Shown here: positions 12,155 to 27,100 of the stretch, piece by piece
Position numbering within the stretch: position 1 is the first letter of the stretch
How the letters are laid out: every line of letters begins with the position of its first letter
Source of the DNA: Phoronis australis
Lineage: Eukaryota; Phoronida; Phoronidae
Length of the DNA stretch: 64,000 nt
Direction of reading: 5' to 3'
Assembly: GCA_002633005.1 (NCBI GenBank)
Contig: NMRA01000695.1
Coordinates: forward strand, 64,001 to 128,000
Position numbers and translations under genes: made by a program
The notes under the pieces: model-generated
Told to the model about the DNA's origin: nothing
Database searches by the model: none
Seen by the model: only the letters and a program-made list of their open reading frames with translations

Positions 12155-15100
12155 ATGGCGAGGATACTTGTGCGAAGATGTGCCGCTGTACTCGGTCATT
12201 TTCGAGCCCCTGCATTGGTGGAAGCTAGGTGTTTTTCTGGAATGGATCCACAGACTACTTCGTTAGTACTTTAAATTTTATTCCCTGCACTGAGGGTAAA
12301 TAATGAACTCATAGCTTCAAGCGTTTTAAAGCTGCATTTAGTCGCCTGGTTTTATGGGTCATATCCTCATGTTTACGTTGTTGAATTCTAAAGCACTGAC
12401 TTTGATCTTTAAAAGCATGAGCACGCATTGTCGTCAAGCGAGCCGACAATGTACATGTACCTTTTTTAAATCCTCAATTTTTGGGCTGACCAACCCCATT
12501 AAATTTTTACCGCCAAGTGTCTTAAGTTTAACAGTGACCACCGTCTGGACTCTAAGCTCATGCAGTGGCACCAGTAGAGACGGTGAGCTTCATACGCTGG
12601 AAGTTTTTTGGCAAATTATGCCTTTGTTGTAGATGTGCTTCTGGTGAATCATATGAGCCTCTGTTAGCTACTCGCTTAGCTGAATGGTTAACACACTTGC
12701 CGGTTTTATGGAGATCGCTGGGTCGATCCCCGGGTCGGGTAATCTCGGCTATACAAATGACGTGGTTGGTGAACGGATGATCTACCGATGAAGGACTGTC
12801 AACTAGTTCTCGTGGACCTCAGGACGGCGTGCGTGGAAAGTTGCAGGAGTCGAGGACCTGTATGAGAGACTATGTGTATTCACCTGTGTTGTGGTGGTAA
12901 AGGTACCAAGGGACGTTGATGACCTGTATGTAAGACATCCTGGTGTTCACCTTCCTGGTGGCGTGCCTGCTCTGTAGGAAAGGGGGGAAATTTGTAGATG
13001 TGCTTCCGCTGAATCATATGAGCCGCTTTTAGCTACTGGCTACCAAGCAATTGCCTATTAGCTGAATGGTTAGCACGCTCGCTGATTTTATGGGGGTCGC
13101 TGGTTCGATTCCCAGGTCGGGTAATCTCGGCTATTACTACACCTCACTGATTAAAACATCAAAGTCACGTTGTACCTTTTGCGTATAGAGGGACACCTTA
13201 TAGGAGGCCATCGATATCTTTTTGAAGAATTAAAATTCATTCCAACAAATACTTCCGTAATCAAACCTTTTCTTCGAGCAGTCCTATGTTCAGTTGCCCA
13301 AATCAGCAGCTGACCATTTCTACATGTATGCATGCACTCTCCTATTTGTACTGCGCCCACCAGGAGAGCGTGCAGAGTTAAAAATGCCTAGTTGCCGATT
13401 TTGGCAACTGAATGGACTAACTCGAGGAAAAATTTTGATTGCATTTGTTCAAATGGGAAAGAATTAAAGACATAGTCGACGTCCTAGGTGGTCCTTCTAT
13501 GCACAAAAGATACGTATAAAGAATGTGAGTCTGATGTACGTTACTTGGTGTGAGGCATAATTCACTGAAAACCTTCCAGCGCATGAAGGGCCTATGGGAA
13601 GGCCACAGTCTCTTAACTTCTAAGTCAAGCCGGTGGCACTGTTTAAACAAAGTCTAAACACGTCAGTAACACCCATGAGAGGCCTCTACCACTCATTTAG
13701 TGTCGGAGGATAGTGAGCTGGTTCATGGTTATGAATACAGGAGTGTTGATGGATGACCTATGAGAGTAAAAGGCCTGCTTCATATCGTGTTGTGTCAGCT
13801 ATAAGCAGGGTCGTGAAATGCAGCTTTAAAGCCATTTTGGGTCAAAAGGTTCCCTTACTGCTTTTGTAGGAAGTTCAGTTACAATTGGCTTAAGAGCCTA
13901 AAAGGAGAGCATGCGAAACTTTGCTTATCTTTTCCATGTAACAGCAATATCGAAGTTATCTCACCGAATATTGAGTAGTGGGTTCCAAGGCTAACTGAAA
14001 ACTGTTCGCCTGCCATTTATGAGTGTTTATGAAAATGATAAGTGTCATTCTATGCTTTCTTTTATTTATTTACGTCTGTCTCAGCACGTTGGCTATGCTA
14101 CAATGACAAAGAACACATTTTGCAAGTTTTGCGTGATCGTATATTGTTGCCGCGACCTCTGTCGATAATTGACAAAGCTTCGCTTTGACTATTCTCACTA
14201 CATCGAAGTTTTGGTGAGTGCTTCAAAGCTTCGCTTTAAACTTCGGTAAAAGCAAAGTTTCGCCGCTAATAGGAAAGCAACTTGCTTTTTGTCTTCACCA
14301 AATTTATACTGCAAATTACCTAAACATCTTGGGTGCGGAGGGGAAAGAAAAGTTTAAGGATCAATAAAAAGTAAAGACCAGTGGCTATGAATCCCATGTA
14401 ATTATTGTTATACCTCTTAAGCCATTCTCACTTTTTGTATTTTCAAAGTTTATTTTTAAAACAACACATGGATCGACGAGCTCAAGATGAAAACTATCAA
14501 AGGTAATCTGCAAGAGTTTCTTCAGCTTTACCTAGTGTTTAACACAGTTTGCATGCGGTGTGTTGGCTGTCTGTATGCGGTAAAGGCTAGATGGTCTGCT
14601 CAAATACACTCTTTCCCTTTTTTACCAACTTAGATTCCTGAAATAGTTTCATCAATCAAGTCCGATCTTTAAAATAGGAATATTTTATAATTTCTAGCTC
14701 TTATGTATTTTGGAAATTCAAAAAGACTGAAGTTCAACTTTGGGGCAATTTTGTTGATGCACTACAGTTAGAAATCGAAAAATTCGAAAAATCCATAATT
14801 GATGATTATTTTACAAAGATTTGGTTTCGTGTTGAAAGAGCTTTGTTTGAGAATAAGTTTTAACTAGATTGTGTTTCAGTCAAATTGTGTAACTGAAACG
14901 AAATGGAAGGAGTATCGTTAATCTGTTTTAACTGCTGACTTGACCGTTTGACCGTTTACTTCTACACTTCTAGTCCAGGCATTGAACTTACTTTGAAGCC
15001 AACGTTGGACGTTATGTATGTAACGTGTCTGTACCATCACTCTTAGAATCTAATTATCGAAGACAATGCAAGAAATGTTAAAGGTCACGCAGGACCTTAT

Positions 15101-18100
15101 CAATAAGCCTGTGAATTTCGCCAAACTTCTACATAACCTTTGAACACGGTAAAAGTCGTTTTTATTTGGAAGTAGGAAGTTTGCTGAATTGGACTTTGAA
15201 TTTTACTATTTTGAGATGATTTCCTTTTTTTGGTTTCAATGTCCTCTTATTTGATTTCCAGTTAATTGCTTTTTTTGTCTCTTTCATCATTATTTTGACT
15301 TTTTTCTTGCAAAAACATTTATTTTGACAGTTAAAAATGTTCAACTCAAAATATACTTAAATCACACAAGCCTATTTATTTGTGGAATGATACATCACCT
15401 GGAAATTTTTCCTCTTCTTTGTCATTGTTCATTCCAAGTCCTAAATTTAGCAAAAAGGTACAATCTTACCAAAACCTTAGTATCGACAACGTGGCCAAAT
15501 TTTGCTCGATTCAAGTTAAACACAAATGAACAACTTAGGGTTACAAATTAAAACTCCAATAATCTTGTAAATGTTGATCAACATTCAGTTTTTGTCTGCT
15601 TGCATGTCTCAACGAACGTAATAAGAACTTTGTGCTCCTTATTTCGTATTTCCTATATTTTCACAAGTCCTTCCTAAGTGTTAACTATTGATTGTAAACA
15701 CGACCTTACTTTTGGAGAAGGGCCATAGGAGGCCAGTGGGCCTGTCAGCTTGACGGATTTTTAATACGATTTGGAATTGGCATCTTTCTATGGTCAGTAA
15801 AGTAACCTGATTGCGATATGAGGCGAGTGCATTGTATATCTGGTAAATGTCATCGAAAAGCAATCCAGAAATGAGGTCTGCTTTTGTGCAATTTTACCTG
15901 CTATTTGTCTCATACTTTTTTTAACAAGATATCAAAAGCTCGCAACCTTTTTCATATTCACTCAGTTGAACTGGCTTGAAAATGTCAATTCATCACTTGT
16001 TCAGTAAAAACATTGAAGCGACTTATAGGTATTTGTAATTTAAAGTTAGCTTTATATCGCTCTCTACTGTAGCTTCACCCAGCCCAGTAATGACTGCGGT
16101 CACTTCCAATGGAACACCAGGTGAAAGAAAAAACAGCCACAGTGGTGTCGCATGAAAATAACCATTTGTCTTCCACTAGGTGGCACTGTACTTCTTTGAA
16201 AAACTTAGTTTTACCGCTATTTTGACTTAATGTATTTGTTATTTTGTTTAATGAAACCTACTGTTTAAATGTGTGTTCAGATGCTGGAGATATCATTTTT
16301 TATCAATAATGATGCATTTTACACAAATTTCAAACATTTTGTCACTTTTCACCTAATTCATAGAACTTTGGCAAATTACACAAAAATGTACAGCTTTAAA
16401 CCCGAACACCTTTTTACATTTGAAAAGTAAACCTATGAATGTGGTAGAGGACATAAAGTTGCATGATGAAATCACAGAACCATTTTTAAAGTTCCTGCAG
16501 CTCAGCCCATTGATTATAAGGAGATAATTTTGCAATGAATTGAAGCCACATTCATTGCCAAAAGGCAATGCACTTGGAATAGTTTTGGGCTTGCAGAGAA
16601 AAATAATTGCAAAAATTGTGGCCACGTGACAGCTATGGTTTAGAACTAAATAGAATCATTTATTTGGTGCTACTTATGTTTTGTGAAAAAATGATAAAAT
16701 CACATATTGTTTTTATTGGTAGTGTCAAATATTACACGAGACTTGCATACTAAAAGAACACTATTGTTAGATAAAGTTTCTTCATAAGCCAATGCGTCAT
16801 CTACAGGGGTCACTTTGGGGCCATTATACTTCAAAAAATTTATTTCTTTTTACTTCAGATACCCAGTGCTTAATCTGAACTTAAAATATATACTTTTCGG
16901 CTAAGTTTTACTCTGAACTCCTGAAATTACATATATTAGTATACCGCATCTGTATAGGGATCCACAGTTGCTAGCCTTTATATAGTTAAGTGCATTTTTA
17001 GTAAGAATTCCAGGTAACTATGGCAACAGATTACCTTCATGCATGGAATCCATACACAGACAGGTGGCTATTGTGATCATCGGTCCTTGCATGTGTTTGC
17101 CCTCTACTTTTAGTTTAATGTACACCAACCTTGAAACACATCCATTTTGTTTCAATTAGTAATTTTGCATTCGTGCCACGTGTTTATCCATTCTGTTGGA
17201 TGTCTGCGTCTCACAGCTCTGTATCCTTATTGCCCGTATACACTACATATTTATGAGTTGACACGGTGCAGCCGACATGGAGAGAGGTGATACGGCGCAA
17301 CTAATTTAATAGAAGTTGACCCGGAACCAGTTGTCACGTGTTGTCAATTTTATCGTCGTATGTTGAGGTAGAGCAGCTTGCGCTTGATCGTCTTATTCCG
17401 ACTGGACCAAGTATACATCTAAACTAGGATCACGTTAGGTGCGTTTGTGCAATAGCTAGATACTGTTGCAATGTTCGCATCATTTCTATGCCTAACTTCC
17501 TTTGCCTTTATTTCAACCATGATTACCATGTTTATCTATCACAAAATATGTAAAAACTTGCATCGTTTTTCTTTCTCAACCTGAAGGGTAACTTTCGTCA
17601 TTTGAAACATTGAACCGGTGCAAACCACATTCTTGCTACAACTTCTGCCTTGTCACCATTTCCGAGTTGTCTCTTGACACTATCTGTACGTCTTTCGACG
17701 TGTCAGTTTACGTCATGTCACACTGGCAGTTAACATCTAAACGGGCTATAGTCAGAAATGCTTGTTCCAGGGTATAAGGATGTAATGCTTTGTGTTCATT
17801 GCCACCTGATTGGGTTATGGATGTTGTTTAATTTGTTGCTTTCTTACACAATTGTAGCATGTTGCTTGATATAAATAAGAGCGAGCAAGAAGAGGGAGAA
17901 AAAAGACATAGGTAATGGCTGCTCAAGTCTCAAAGCCCCATGCAGCGTCATCTTTGGAATCCATCGTTATGTTTTATGTTTTGGGGTGGAACCCCTTTTT
18001 GATATCATAATGGCAATTTGGGATTCCTTTAGACACGATTGAACCGTGCACTAAATGGAGTCTGTTGATTGCTTTAATGGAAAGATTCATTATTATTCCA

Positions 18101-21100
18101 CTTCAAAGTTTGCANATAATGACATTTATTTCGCTTTTGGTGTTTTCAAAAAAAGATGAAGTAGATGAAACTACAGCTCTGAAATACCAGTTTGGAGTTG
18201 AGCAAGGTCCGTGTCCCTATATATAGTACGGAATTGCAGTGGCACATGAGTCTACTGAAAGCAGACACTCTGGCAACCAAACACGTGCTAATGATTGACA
18301 GGTCTTCCAAATACTTTGAAAATAGTTTGAACATTGCAACATTTGAAATACATTGTATATTTCTTTCTGAGTTGAAAGAGCCAACTTCTCTCTTTGATTA
18401 AATGGGAGTCTTAGTAATCTTACAATGTGGGTGTCCAAACTGGAGAAATTCTGATTGACAGGGCGTCCAAATGATACATTGGGCGTCCTTGCCAGAATGT
18501 CCACATTGTCCAAATGGACGCCCAGGACGTACGCTGCATGAAGGCCTGCCGGAACCAGTTGTCACGTGTTGTCAATTTTATCATCGAATGTTGAGGTAGA
18601 GCAGCTTGTGTTTGATCGTCTTATTCCGACTGGACCAAGTATACATCTAAACTAGGACAAGGCTGATGGGATCACGTTATGTGCGTTTGTGCAATAGCGT
18701 AGATACTGGTGCAATGTCCGCGTCATTTCTATGCCTAACTTCCTTTGTCTTTATTTCAACCATTGCAGATTACCGTGTTTTTCTATCACAAAATATGTAA
18801 AAAGTTGCATCGTTTTTCTTTCTCAACCTGAAGTGTAACTTCCGTCATTTGAAACATTGAACCGGTGCAAACCACATTCTTGCCTACAACTTCTGCCTTG
18901 TCACCATTTCCGAGTTGTCACTTGACACTGACTGTCTTTCGATGTGTCAGTTTACGTCATGTCACACTGGCAGTTAACATCTAAACAGGCTATAGTCAGA
19001 AATGCTTGTTCCAGGGTATAAGGATGTAATGCTTTGTATTCATTGCCAACTGATTGGGTTATGGATGTTGTTTAATTTGTTGCTTTCTTACACAATTGTA
19101 GCATGTTGCTTGATATAAATAAGAGCGAGCAAGAAGAAGGAGAAAAAAGACATAGGTACTATGGCTGCTCAAGTCTCAAAGCCCCATGCAGCGTCATCTT
19201 TGGAATCCATCGTTATGTTTTATGTTTTGGGGTGGAACCCCTTTTTGATACGGCAATTTGGGATTCCTTTAGACACGATTGAACCGTGCACTAAATGGAG
19301 TCTGTTGATTGCTTTAATGGAAAGATTCATTATTATTCCACTTCAAAGTTTGCAATTTCTGCATTATGGCTGTGTGGGACTTTAAGATCAGTGTGTGTAT
19401 ATTTCAACACAACTTGTGCCATTGCTCTATTCCTGGCATTCTGTTCTTCGTAATGATTAAAGATTTGCTGCTTCGCAGTCAAGATCTTACATCAGCAGTG
19501 TACCTGGAATGGGTACGAAAGATAAGGCAAAAAGTTCTGGTCTCTTTTTTTGCAGTATTTTTAATTGCTCACTTTTGAAAAAGAAAATCTGCCTGAGACC
19601 AGTGGAAATGATGCAGGGTTCATTTTTTGCTCGTTGCTTGACAAATCGTGGCGTTTGTTCAGCTTTTTGAAAAAGCATGAGACTGACCAAAATTGACGCG
19701 GGCGGGTGGTTTTTATTTTTTGAAGTCTATGAGCGCAGATCTCAAAATGAGTCGGGTACAGATCTAATTCAATAATTTCCTTTTTGGCCTAATCAAGTTA
19801 ATGATAAATATCCGTTTCCCAGAATGAGGCTCCACCGCACTGGGCAGGCTTCACCCCCACTTGGGGTCATACCAAAGAGGGCAGCAGAGTTGACAGCACG
19901 TCCCTGTCGTGGCCTCACTGTGGAGAAGATCACACATTGCAGTAATGTCATAATATGCTCAAATCTTCCGTTCTCATCATATACAGTAATCAAAACCATG
20001 ATTAATTGCTTTCAACATCTAGACAGTACATTTGAAATTTGGAGCCTGTAAACAAGGTGATGGTATGATACTCGGGACGCCCTGTTTATCTCTGCATCAA
20101 TTTTGGTGACAAGGAATAAAAACTGCATGATGGTTGTGCTTGTTAATTGTTCAGCACTTGTATTCACAACTTCAACCAGTGGGTGAAATATTACTGTACT
20201 GTACCTGTTGTTCATAAAATCATGTTGTGCTCAGAAAGCTTCATTTAGTTCTCAATTGAAATTCCAATTCCCAACTTACGTTATAAGCAACTGGTGGATT
20301 TTGTCAAAAAATCTTAGTTTTAGTCTTCAGCCCTTCTCATTTTCAAATCTGAGCTCAAAAAAACTCTGGCTCACCTTAGTTTCAACCATTGTCATGTTTT
20401 CTTTGACAAGCTGTACACAGAGGTACTGAAACAAGGGTGAGCAAGATTTGAACTGCTGTGAATAGCCAAGAGATAAGTGAAAAACAAATCCCACATAACT
20501 TTGCTTATCTTGGGTGGTTTTCCTTTTTTGAAAAAGTGAGCACCTAAAAAGAAATACTGTACCACCGAATCAATTTTCAAAAAATATTCTTTTTTGACCT
20601 TTATTTGCTTCGTATGCCTTATATTTTCTATAAAAAATGCCATCATTCCCAAATGTTTTTAAGGCATCACATGAAATGCAATGACATTGCAACTAAGACA
20701 AGTTTAAAATTCCAATTGCTCATCAATGGGTATTTCCCCCTAAATTAACAGGCTTTGCTTTGCTTGGTAATGAAAGTTATCTTGCTATGCAATATAGCTT
20801 TTATCTTTGATTTTGTCCAATGTTCTTGTTGATCTTTAAGTATGCATATGTCTGAATTGTCAAGCAAAACGCATACCTTGGTATGCCCGTATTGTCTCTA
20901 ACTCTCACTATGTAATATCTTCTCGGTATTGTTGTAAATGATAAAGCAACCCTGATAACTTCATGATACCTCGTGTGCACACTATTGGTGTTAGTAGAAA
21001 ATTTCAAAGCTGGAATTTAACTATTTTGCAAAAAAATATCTCTTGTTTGTAAAATACCCATGAATACCTTCTCTACAGTGGAATTCTTTCGCAACGAGTT

Positions 21101-24100
21101 CAAGTAAATGATGTCAGACTGCACTATGAAATCACAGGGACGGGTGACCACACAGTACTACTGCTACCGGGTGCCTTAGGTAAGAAACCATACTACCATC
21201 TTCCTACTGCATAGCACTAATCAACCCACTGTTTTTGTGCGTGTGTTGCATTTTTATCATGTTACAGTATTTTACAAAACAAATTAATTTGCAATTTTAT
21301 TCCATAATTAATCAGTTTTGTAATGCAGTAGATTATGAATTGCAGGAAATAGTGTTATAAAGCTGTTGTTTCTCATGGAGCTACTAGTAACTAATTCCCC
21401 AACCCAACAAGATTTCTTTTTTTGTAGCATGCATGGTCACTCTAAATGCTTGAGTTCGTTTGGTTAAAATGACTAAAACATTTTAGATCTGAAATCGTCT
21501 GTAAAAATATTGCAGCGTGTTGGTAAAAAGAAAACAAAGTTTATTGTAATTAAGTTTTCAACTTACAATGGGTTTTCATCACCATGGTGACATGTATAGC
21601 GACACAACTTCCAGAAAACTGTAAATGTCTAAAATTCAGAATATCACAAAATTAATTGTAGGCCCTGGGCCACAGTAGGCTTATAAAACCACTTCTGCAA
21701 CCACTTGGGAGGAGTTTTTCTTGTTGTTGTTGAAATCACAAATCATTGTCTTCATGTCTTAACTTTCATATTCACTTGAAATTAGACTTCTAAATCTGGC
21801 TAATTCTGCAAATTGGATATGTTGGACAAGATCACATTCAGGCACAATGCAATTAGATGTCCATAAGGAATGATTTTGCAAATAGCATTTCGATAGGTTG
21901 TATCAACTTTCAAAAACAGATGCAGTTTTTTATTTTCATCACATTAAGTGCTAATGCAAAATTTCAGGTGGTGAACTTTGGAACTACCACTCCAAACATT
22001 GTTATGGAACTTGTTTATCTAAAAAGTCTTTCAGAATTGTAGTTGGATTTTCCAAAAACTGACAAGATGGTGATCAAGATAATTTGAACTAGTGATCTTT
22101 TATTGAAAATATTTTAACAGTTTGCCTACAACAATTCAACATTTATGTCATTTGGTAAACTGAGTATTTTATAAGGCAAGTGAAAAATTATTTTTTTAAC
22201 TTTTCTATCAAATAAGACAAGGACTGACACCTGTAGTTTGATTTATCCAAAAAGCAAAATCATATTTTAAATGTTTTGATTGATTGCAGTGCCAACTTTA
22301 AATGAAAAAGGACCTTGTTCCTAAATCTTCAATTTCTTTATTCTCCCGTCTGGTTCTTAGACGATACACCCCCAGTTTGTCTCTATGTTCCATCGCCAGC
22401 CATGAACCCTTGGCTCGGTGTCCGCGGAAACCAGTTTTCCCTGCCTAATAATCTCTACATAATTTCTGCATGGCTGCTAGGTGTCCATCACATGGGCAAA
22501 AACAACACTTTTAATGGGGGGGGTGGTTAATTGAAATGAGTGGTTTGCTGCCAACACTTTTCAATGAACAGGGGGAAAGCAACGTACTCGAATAGAGCTC
22601 ATCATAAATGTGAATGAGAGGCATGACCTCGCTATGACCCCATCGGCTGAACTGAGTATTTTTATTCACAGTTGAAAGACAGAAATCCATCTTGTTTTGT
22701 CTTTGACACTGAGATTTTGGCTCTTTTTTAGATAAGGTGATAGATTAACTTGATGACTTTGTGTACTTGAGACTGAGATGGCTGTCACTGTGATCTCGTT
22801 GAATATTTGCCATACATCAATAGCTTCTTACTTAAAGTTTATGCTAAAGGGTTTAATAGATCACTAAAACGAACTCCTGGCCCTAAAGTTTAAAGAAAAC
22901 TTAGAATGACACCTAAATTATTATGGAACCAGTTTGTGCTGAACTGAAGCATTGGAAAGGTTGAACATCGGGGACACAGGAATTTAGTGCCGGGAGAACT
23001 TTGGGATGGGAGAACGTGAAGATGGGACATTTGGCTTGGAAAACATCAGTAACAGGCCAGGAACATCAGTTGGGGAATTGTGGGTGGGGAGAATAGAGTT
23101 ACTGGGAAAACTTCAGTAACAGACCAGGAAGAGGGGAACCGTGGGTGAGGATAATAGAGGTACTGGGAAATCAGTAACAGGCCAGGAACATCAGGGAATT
23201 GTGGGTGAGGAGAATAGAGGTACTTCTTATTGTATTTCTTGTTCATGGTAATTTTTAGGGTGCTCCACGACAGACTTCCGGCCACAGTTAACAGACCTGG
23301 ACAAGGATCAGTTCACAATCATATGTTGGGATCCACGAGGTTTTGGCAAGAGCATTCCTCCTGAGCGTGACTGGCCGCTCATGTTTTATCACCGCGATGC
23401 TGAGGATGCAGTAACTCTAATGAAGGTGCCATGAAATGTTGTATTTTTACTTAGCTTTCACGAAAGGAGTGCTTTGTGGGTGAGCCTTATCTGTTGGTTC
23501 CATGTTGTTAACTCGTATTCTTCAGGAACAGTTTGCTAATGCTGCACTAAATCTCTGTTTTGAGTACTGTTAATCGTCTGCCACGCTTCCTGCACCGCCA
23601 AAATACGATCTACCATATCATGTTATTTCAATTTTCAATGACTAATAAATTTGTTGTTTTGCAAGAGTATTGAAAAAATATTTCCCAAAAATTCCAAATA
23701 CAGTTTTTAGGCTGCGGAACATTAGCAAAAGTTTGGGCCCGTTTTGGGAGAATCTGATGTATCTGATATGGGCAACTGTATTCTTTACTGAGAGTCTGGA
23801 ATAAAGTTTGATTGTATGTTATTCTGTTCATGTGTGACTGCACTAAATTTAGGTGTTGCGTCTCGACATTTTGTAGACAATTGGCAAAGACAGGTTCTCT
23901 ATGCTTGGCTTTAGTGATGGCGGTAACACGGCTATGATTATTGCTAGCAAATATCCTGAACTCATCAAGAAGATGGTTGTTTGGGGATCCAATGCATATG
24001 TTACAAAAACAGACACTGTTCTTTTTGAGAGTGAGTATTAAATATTGACCTTACACGACTATTGCTGGATAGTGATTATGTTTTCTGTTCAACTACACCT

Positions 24101-27100
24101 TGATTTGCATGCCTAGTTAATGTATCCATGTTTCTCTACATGACGATATTAGTTTATTCATCCAGGCTCATCCATTGCTGCTTGTCTAAGGAATATAGGC
24201 ACCAAGTGACTTTCGAATGTCTGGTGACATCACAATGGGCCATGCAAAGTAATAATCTGAGCGTTTATGTAATATATGAAGAAAGAGAATTTAGCTTTAG
24301 CACCCTGTCTGTTTTATGTGCCCATATGTTGTATGTGGTAGCATATTGCCATCATCTCTGTCCAGTCCCTGCTGTTGTACCTCCAAAACCTTTTGGAAGA
24401 TCTTCATGTAAGCAAACAGATGTCTTCTTGTGGAGATGACAACGTTCAGGCGGATGTCCGATTACTCCTTTTTCTCTTTTTGTCAATTCAATAAGTAATT
24501 TTTGTTTGCCTGTGTATTGTCGCAGTAACTTGCCAGATTTTCATGAAATTTGACAACATGTTTCTATTATAAAGACAATGATGCCTTCAGTTTCCGTTTT
24601 TGAACAGATTTGTCTTATTCTGTACCACCTGGTTGCTATTTTTGTATTGTTTATGAGGTTCTTTTTCTGTTTCTCTGTCAAGCTACTCAAACTATCATTG
24701 TGAATATTGACAGATGTGATCCTGCTGAGAAGACCATGGCTGCTGTTGATTTCACTTGGTCTGATTACTGTGGTGTCCTCTAGTGGCAATTTTGTTTTTT
24801 TTGTGTCTGTGGCTGTATCTTCGTGGCCCCTCGCATGATCTTTGTGAAATTTGGCAAGCGTTTTCTATGAATGTGGTCACATAATATCTTGACGACTTTT
24901 GAACCGATCTGGCTACTGCTGTGCCCCCTTGTGGCAAGTTTTTTTATTTATCTCTGGCAAATAGGATTCTATTTAGGAGACGAGAACCTCTTCAATCCCA
25001 TCTTTGTCTTCACTTTGGGATGTAATTCTTTGGGGGACGGAGTGCTTATGGGGATGTTCCTTGTGCAGTGATGTCGGATCTTCACTCAGATGACTAAGAT
25101 GTTGTCCTCATTTTGTTAGACAATACCTTGCATATTGCTTTGGAAATTAAGTTTTAGTGTGGAGCATTAAAAAAATAAACTGGTTGAAATTTAGTGAGAA
25201 GACTGACTTCCAGTTTCAGCCTCCATTAACTTTGTTGGCAAATTTCATATTTGGAATGCTTGATATACGTTTCTTTAGGTTTACGCAATATTGACTCATG
25301 GAGTGGCAAAATGCGTGCGCCTTTTGTGGACGTCTATGGTGAAAAGTACTTTCGGACCCAGTGGAGTAACTGGGTAACAGCCTTTAACAGATTCTACCAT
25401 GAGAACGAAGGTTGGTCACATATTTTTGTCTGTACACTAAGCCATGTATAGTATTGAATTGAAAATAACATACCACTATTCGTCATACTGTCTGTAATTT
25501 GGGGGATTTCGTCTACGGCATCTCTTCACTTATTTAATACACAACATGACCGTCAGGTGAAGTTCTAGTTTGTCAGTTTCCACAAAAATAAAAATTAAGA
25601 AAAAATTAGTCTATTACTAGATGTGGTTTGTACTGCGTTGATGTCATAAAACAACTTTGTTATATTTTCCATCATTTGTAGTGAAGGAATCAGCTTTTGA
25701 AAATTTGAAAAATTGCAATTTTGGAAATAATTTTTGTGCGAACTAAGTGGAGAATTACTGTATTATTTTGCTGACATTTTCAAATGCATTGTGGGATGAT
25801 TGTGGGCTCATAAACATATGGTGACATCAAAGATAACTTGGCGACGTATAAACAATATGACTGAAAGCAACACTCGTTATGTGGCATGCATCAAAATTAA
25901 AAGCACGGGTCCTCCCAAACATTCTTTTTGTTGTGAGTACAACTAACTAACCATCAGAGAAAAATTAAAGATTGAAAACGAGCCTCAAAATGTATCAACT
26001 AAAGACACGGATTATCAAGTCTTCTGCTCTAAAGATTCATGCGCCACCAGGTCATGCTCAAGTCAAATTTCACTAAAATGCAAATTATGAGTCATCTGTG
26101 ATGTCACCGGATGTTTACGAGCGGACAAATGCCTCGCAATGCTCTTGAAAAACGACATCGGCGTCGTATATGAAATTCCCACGAGTAAGTCAAATAAATG
26201 TGCTTACTACATTTCTCACAAAACATTCAACTGTATGCGTGTACAGTTTGACTCAGAGGTCGTCTGCTCCATTGGTCTTGCTTTGCACATATCACAACTT
26301 CTAAGGTTAACTTCCAGGGTGTTTAAATTAAAGTGACTATAAATCCTCTTGTTGTCCAAGAAGGAAACTTTTGATTTAGACCACTTGCTTTAACTTTAAA
26401 ATTGGTTCCAACTTGTTTCTGTCTGAGAGCATACTCATAAAGTGACAATCCTTCTAAAGCCAACCTATTGGAACTGATCCAAAGCAGTTAACAACTGCTA
26501 GCTCTTCCTAAACTCAGAAATCACACGTGGTCTGCGTTGAGACCAATGGTAAATGGTCTCAAAAGCTGGTTGTGTACATAAAAGCTTTAAAAAGGCTTTA
26601 AAATTGGTGCAATTTTTAACAGAAAATATTGTCTTTCATCTTAGGCAATATATTCAAAGAAGACCTACCAAACATAAAGTGTCCCACACTAGTCATTCAT
26701 GGAGAGAAAGATCCCCTTGTTATGACTGAACACCCTCAGTACATTCATGAACATATCAAAGGATCAAAGTGAGTATTTACTGATTTCTGTCCTTCATGAT
26801 ACACTATTTAGTCCAAAAGTTTTTGCGTTTTGCGTTATTAAAACTTTAACAATTCACTGTCAGTTTTTATATTTTCTGTGATTTACAGGATTTTAGAACA
26901 TAAAAAATTCTGGAATCATTGGGGGTTTGCTTAGTCGCTGATCCACAAGGGTAATGAAACAATTTCCTTCTCCGCCAGAACCATAAACCTTTTGTTGTGT
27001 TTATTTACACAGGGTAACTGACTGTTGTATACCAACAGTGGGGGGAGGGGTCACAAAACGCTAATTTTACTGACCTTGCATGTCAACGTCAAAAGGTCTG

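Larger units (their letters stand above)
12262..21078 (+). other. BPHL intron 1, 8.8 kb
   Basis: No coding exon is recognised inside. It contains the two SINEs, the decayed foldback element, R1 copy 4 and the duplicated block at 17321-19354. Short palindromic words CAAAGCTTCGCTTTG recur near 14173-14240. Confidence 0.7.

Noticed and set aside
19161-19578. Two small plus-strand ORFs after the duplicated block
   Set aside because: Only the 19161 frame has a counterpart in copy 1, and there it is broken by a missing base and an early stop; no domain is seen and it is intronic in BPHL.
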